This document shows, one piece after another, positions 5,153 through 6,572 of a stretch of 6,572 bases of DNA. The position numbers and the translations under genes were made by a program. The stretch covers positions 1 through 6,572 of the forward strand of contig JAILRR010000080.1 in the NCBI GenBank assembly GCA_024698065.1, written 5' to 3'. Within the stretch, counting starts at the first letter, position 1. Every line of letters starts with the position of its first letter. The notes beneath the pieces are model-generated. The model made no database searches and was not told where the DNA came from. It was given only the letters and a program-made list of their open reading frames with translations. The stretch comes from Bacilli bacterium (GTDB taxonomy: Bacteria > Bacillota_I > Bacilli_A > RFN20 > CAG-826).

Positions 5153-6336
5153 GCAAGAAATATTTTAAATACCTCTTTAAGAGCTTCTGGCCAACGGCCG
5201 TCGCCTTCGCCTCGATTTTCATTGGCTTCCTCACGATTCTTCCGTTTGTCGTTAATGGTTATTTCGTCAGCCAACTTAAATCTTTTGCTGGCTATCCGCC
5301 ATTCCTTCTTGTGACTAGTATCATCTGCATCTTCATGTCTGGCCTTTTGCCGATTATCCTTCATAGCCGCTACTGGAGCAAAAACAGCAGCGACATCATC
5401 CTCTCGATGCCGATGACAAGAACGCAGGCCTTCCTTACTGAGGGCGTCTTCGGACTTGCTATCGTCGTTGCCCTCATCACGGTTGGATACCTACTTGGCG
5501 CCGGACTAAGCTATATGGTTTATGACGGCAAGGCTACGGTTATAATCGCATCCGATTTCCTTGTTTCCATGAAGATCTTGCCGGTGTTCCTTTTAGCCGC
5601 CATCATCACTTATCTTTCGTCGGTATTCGCCGTCAGCGTTTCCAATAGCACTTTCCAGGCTCTTGTGATGGTGCTTATCATCAACTCTCTCCCATATTTG
5701 CTTTGGGTGCTTATCACTTCCCCGATGCTTTATCCTTATGGGTATCGCTATCACAATAACCCAGTAGGGGTTGCTTACGAGACTTTCACGGAAACGAATT
5801 GGCTTTACCACAATGAGGTTTTCTATACCAATCTGCTCGATGTCAATTTCCCATATTTCACAAATGACGATTATAACCTCCGTCAAGCCTTGACCATGGA
5901 TAGAGCCCTCATCGCCTTATCAATCCATCTCGCCTTCTGGCTCCTTCTTGACTTCCTTGCCCTCACCGAATTCAAAAAACTCAAGAGCGAGCACCTTGGG
6001 ACAGTTATTTCAGAGAGATTTGGCGCCATCAACACGTTGACTTTGACTTTCTTCCTTGGCTTTGCCGGAATGGGCGAGGTCATCATTAACACCGGCTATT
6101 TTGGCTTCATCCAATTCATCTTCTTCGTTGCCCTCTTCATCATCTCCCTTTTCTTCTGGATCTTCATCTTTGTCATCAGAAGGAAAGCGAAATTCAGGAG
6201 CGATGACATCATCAGATTCTCGATCGCTTTCTTCGGTGGCATCTGCTTCGGCTTCCTTCTCTTCTTCTGGATGCGCGGATTAGGAAGCAATATCTTCCCA
6301 GAAGGACTATATGAAGGCAACAATTACATCTACTAA
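5149..6336 (+). CDS. ABC-2-like transporter permease of the GntR-linked system
   Basis: The product (395 aa) is a multi-pass membrane protein. Hydrophobic segments lie near 15-37, 52-73, 97-124, 141-163, 168-192, 252-273, 293-314, 319-344 and 355-376. Between the second and third is the motif SSDIILSMPMTRTQAFLTEG (80-99), the cytoplasmic D-x-x-x-SLP-x-T/S-R type element found in ABC-2 permeases that contact the ATPase. A loop rich in Tyr and Asn (194-247) lies between the fifth and sixth helices. It is probably extracellular and could be the substrate-facing part. Translation is coupled to the ATPase gene by ATGA, with AGGAG/GGGAG-like sites at 5133-5143. Only one permease gene is present, so the complex may be a homodimer. 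It probably moves a peptide, lipid or antibiotic; the sequence does not say which. Confidence 0.85.
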   Translation: MSKKYFKYLFKSFWPTAVAFASIFIGFLTILPFVVNGYFVSQLKSFAGYPPFLLVTSIICIFMSGLLPIILHSRYWSKNSSDIILSMPMTRTQAFLTEGVFGLAIVVALITVGYLLGAGLSYMVYDGKATVIIASDFLVSMKILPVFLLAAIITYLSSVFAVSVSNSTFQALVMVLIINSLPYLLWVLITSPMLYPYGYRYHNNPVGVAYETFTETNWLYHNEVFYTNLLDVNFPYFTNDDYNLRQALTMDRALIALSIHLAFWLLLDFLALTEFKKLKSEHLGTVISERFGAINTLTLTFFLGFAGMGEVIINTGYFGFIQFIFFVALFIISLFFWIFIFVIRRKAKFRSDDIIRFSIAFFGGICFGFLLFFWMRGLGSNIFPEGLYEGNNYIY

Positions 6337-6354
6337 TATTTGTTCCTAGACAAT

Positions 6355-6392
6355 AAAAGAAGGCCCTTGCGACAGGGCCTTCTTTTTCTTTA
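6355..6392 (+). terminator. Strong intrinsic terminator of the GntR-ABC operon
   Basis: AGAAGGCCC (6358-6366) and GGGCCTTCT (6375-6383) form a perfect 9-bp stem with an 8-nt loop, extended by A-T pairs and followed by TTTTCTTT. The A-rich 5' flank gives a partial T-tract on the other strand, so it may also work in reverse as a backup for the convergent tRNA. Confidence 0.92.
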
Positions 6393-6398
6393 AGGAAC

Positions 6399-6423
6399 AA
6401 AAAATCCCGAACTGGTCGGGATT
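6399..6423 (-). terminator. Intrinsic terminator of tRNA-Gly(GCC)
   Basis: On the minus strand, AATCCCGA (6423-6416) pairs with TCGGGATT (6410-6403) over a 5-nt loop and runs into six Ts. It starts 10 nt past the tRNA CCA end and abuts the convergent operon terminator. Confidence 0.85.
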
Positions 6424-6433
6424 GATTGTTAGA

Positions 6434-6507
6434 TGGAGCAAGTGGCGGGAATCGAACCCGTGTATTTACCTTGGCAAGGTAATGTTCTACCATTGAACTA
6501 CACCTGC
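6434..6507 (-). tRNA. tRNA-Gly, anticodon GCC
   Basis: A 74-nt cloverleaf folds cleanly. Acceptor GCAGGTG pairs with CACTTGC (one G-T wobble), then discriminator T and encoded CCA. The D-stem is GTTC/GAAC with loop AATGGTA. Anticodon stem TTACC/GGTAA encloses TTGCCAA, so the anticodon is GCC and reads GGC and GGT, the preferred Gly codons in this window. The T-arm ACGGG-TTCGATT-CCCGC is identical to that of the other tRNA-Gly, including an A-C mismatch at 49-65. Its D-stem is canonical, unlike the CCC isoacceptor. Confidence 0.97.
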
Positions 6508-6531
6508 ATCGCCTTTTGTGGCGCGAGTAGT

Positions 6532-6560
6532 ATTATATGAAACTCACTATCTAAGTGCAA
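6532..6560 (-). promoter_or_regulatory. Promoter of tRNA-Gly(GCC)
   Basis: On the minus strand, TTGCAC (6560-6555) is 17 bp from a perfect TATAAT (6537-6532). The start would be near 6525, giving a leader of about 18 nt that contains a small hairpin, CGCC-ACAAAA-GGCG (6523-6510), just before the mature 5' end. The discriminator is GC-rich (CGCGCC), as at the other tRNA-Gly promoter. Confidence 0.75.
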
Positions 6561-6572
6561 GCGGTTTTCGCT

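Noticed and set aside
6212..6493. Open frame on the minus strand of 93 codons, with a peptide such as VNTRVRFPPLAP
   Set aside because: It runs through the tRNA-Gly(GCC) gene and both terminators, then antisense into the permease gene. The peptide is the usual false product of a tRNA-Gly reading.
1..6572. Mobile element, CRISPR array or phage remnant
   Set aside because: No transposase, integrase, long terminal repeats, spaced direct repeats or tRNA-linked duplications were seen; both tRNA genes are intact.

Overview
The window looks like a chromosomal segment from a Gram-positive, Bacilli-type bacterium of moderate GC, probably in or near the Erysipelotrichia/RF39/Acholeplasma-like lineages. 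That placement is inference. It rests on a CdaA-type diadenylate cyclase, a YtrA-type GntR regulator with its ABC genes, genome-encoded CCA ends on both tRNAs, and many intrinsic terminators. Trp is encoded by TGG, and TGA is used as a true stop (ends of the GntR and ATPase genes), so this is the standard code and not the Mycoplasma code. Coding sequence favours C-ending codons (ATC, GTC, CTC, GGC).

Left part (1-1020, minus strand). The N-terminal 222 codons of an ABC exporter half-transporter run off the left edge. Its gene is preceded by an extended -10 promoter and a well-placed inverted repeat that may be a repressor site. Upstream of it is a tRNA-Gly with anticodon CCC, with its own promoter and terminator.

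Centre (1020-3890, plus strand). This is a three-gene group. It starts with a membrane-bound diadenylate cyclase (cdaA) that makes c-di-AMP. Next comes a membrane-anchored protein with a NERD-like fold that appears to have lost its nuclease residues. The third is an unrecognised six-helix membrane protein whose start overlaps the NERD-like gene by 11 nt. The group ends at an intrinsic terminator. The usual cdaA partners (cdaR/ybbR, glmM) are not next to it. This is the most interesting part of the window.

Right part (3890-6395, plus strand). A compact operon encodes a GntR/YtrA-family repressor, an ABC ATPase and an ABC-2-like permease, each overlapping the next by 4 nt (ATGA). It is driven by a promoter with an inverted repeat at the start point and ends at a strong terminator. 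By analogy with known YtrA loci it is probably an autorepressed transporter that responds to envelope stress.

Right end (6399-6572, minus strand). A second tRNA-Gly, with anticodon GCC, has its own terminator and a promoter very similar to that of the first tRNA. Its terminator lies back to back with the operon terminator.

No insertion sequence, CRISPR array, phage gene or attachment site was seen.
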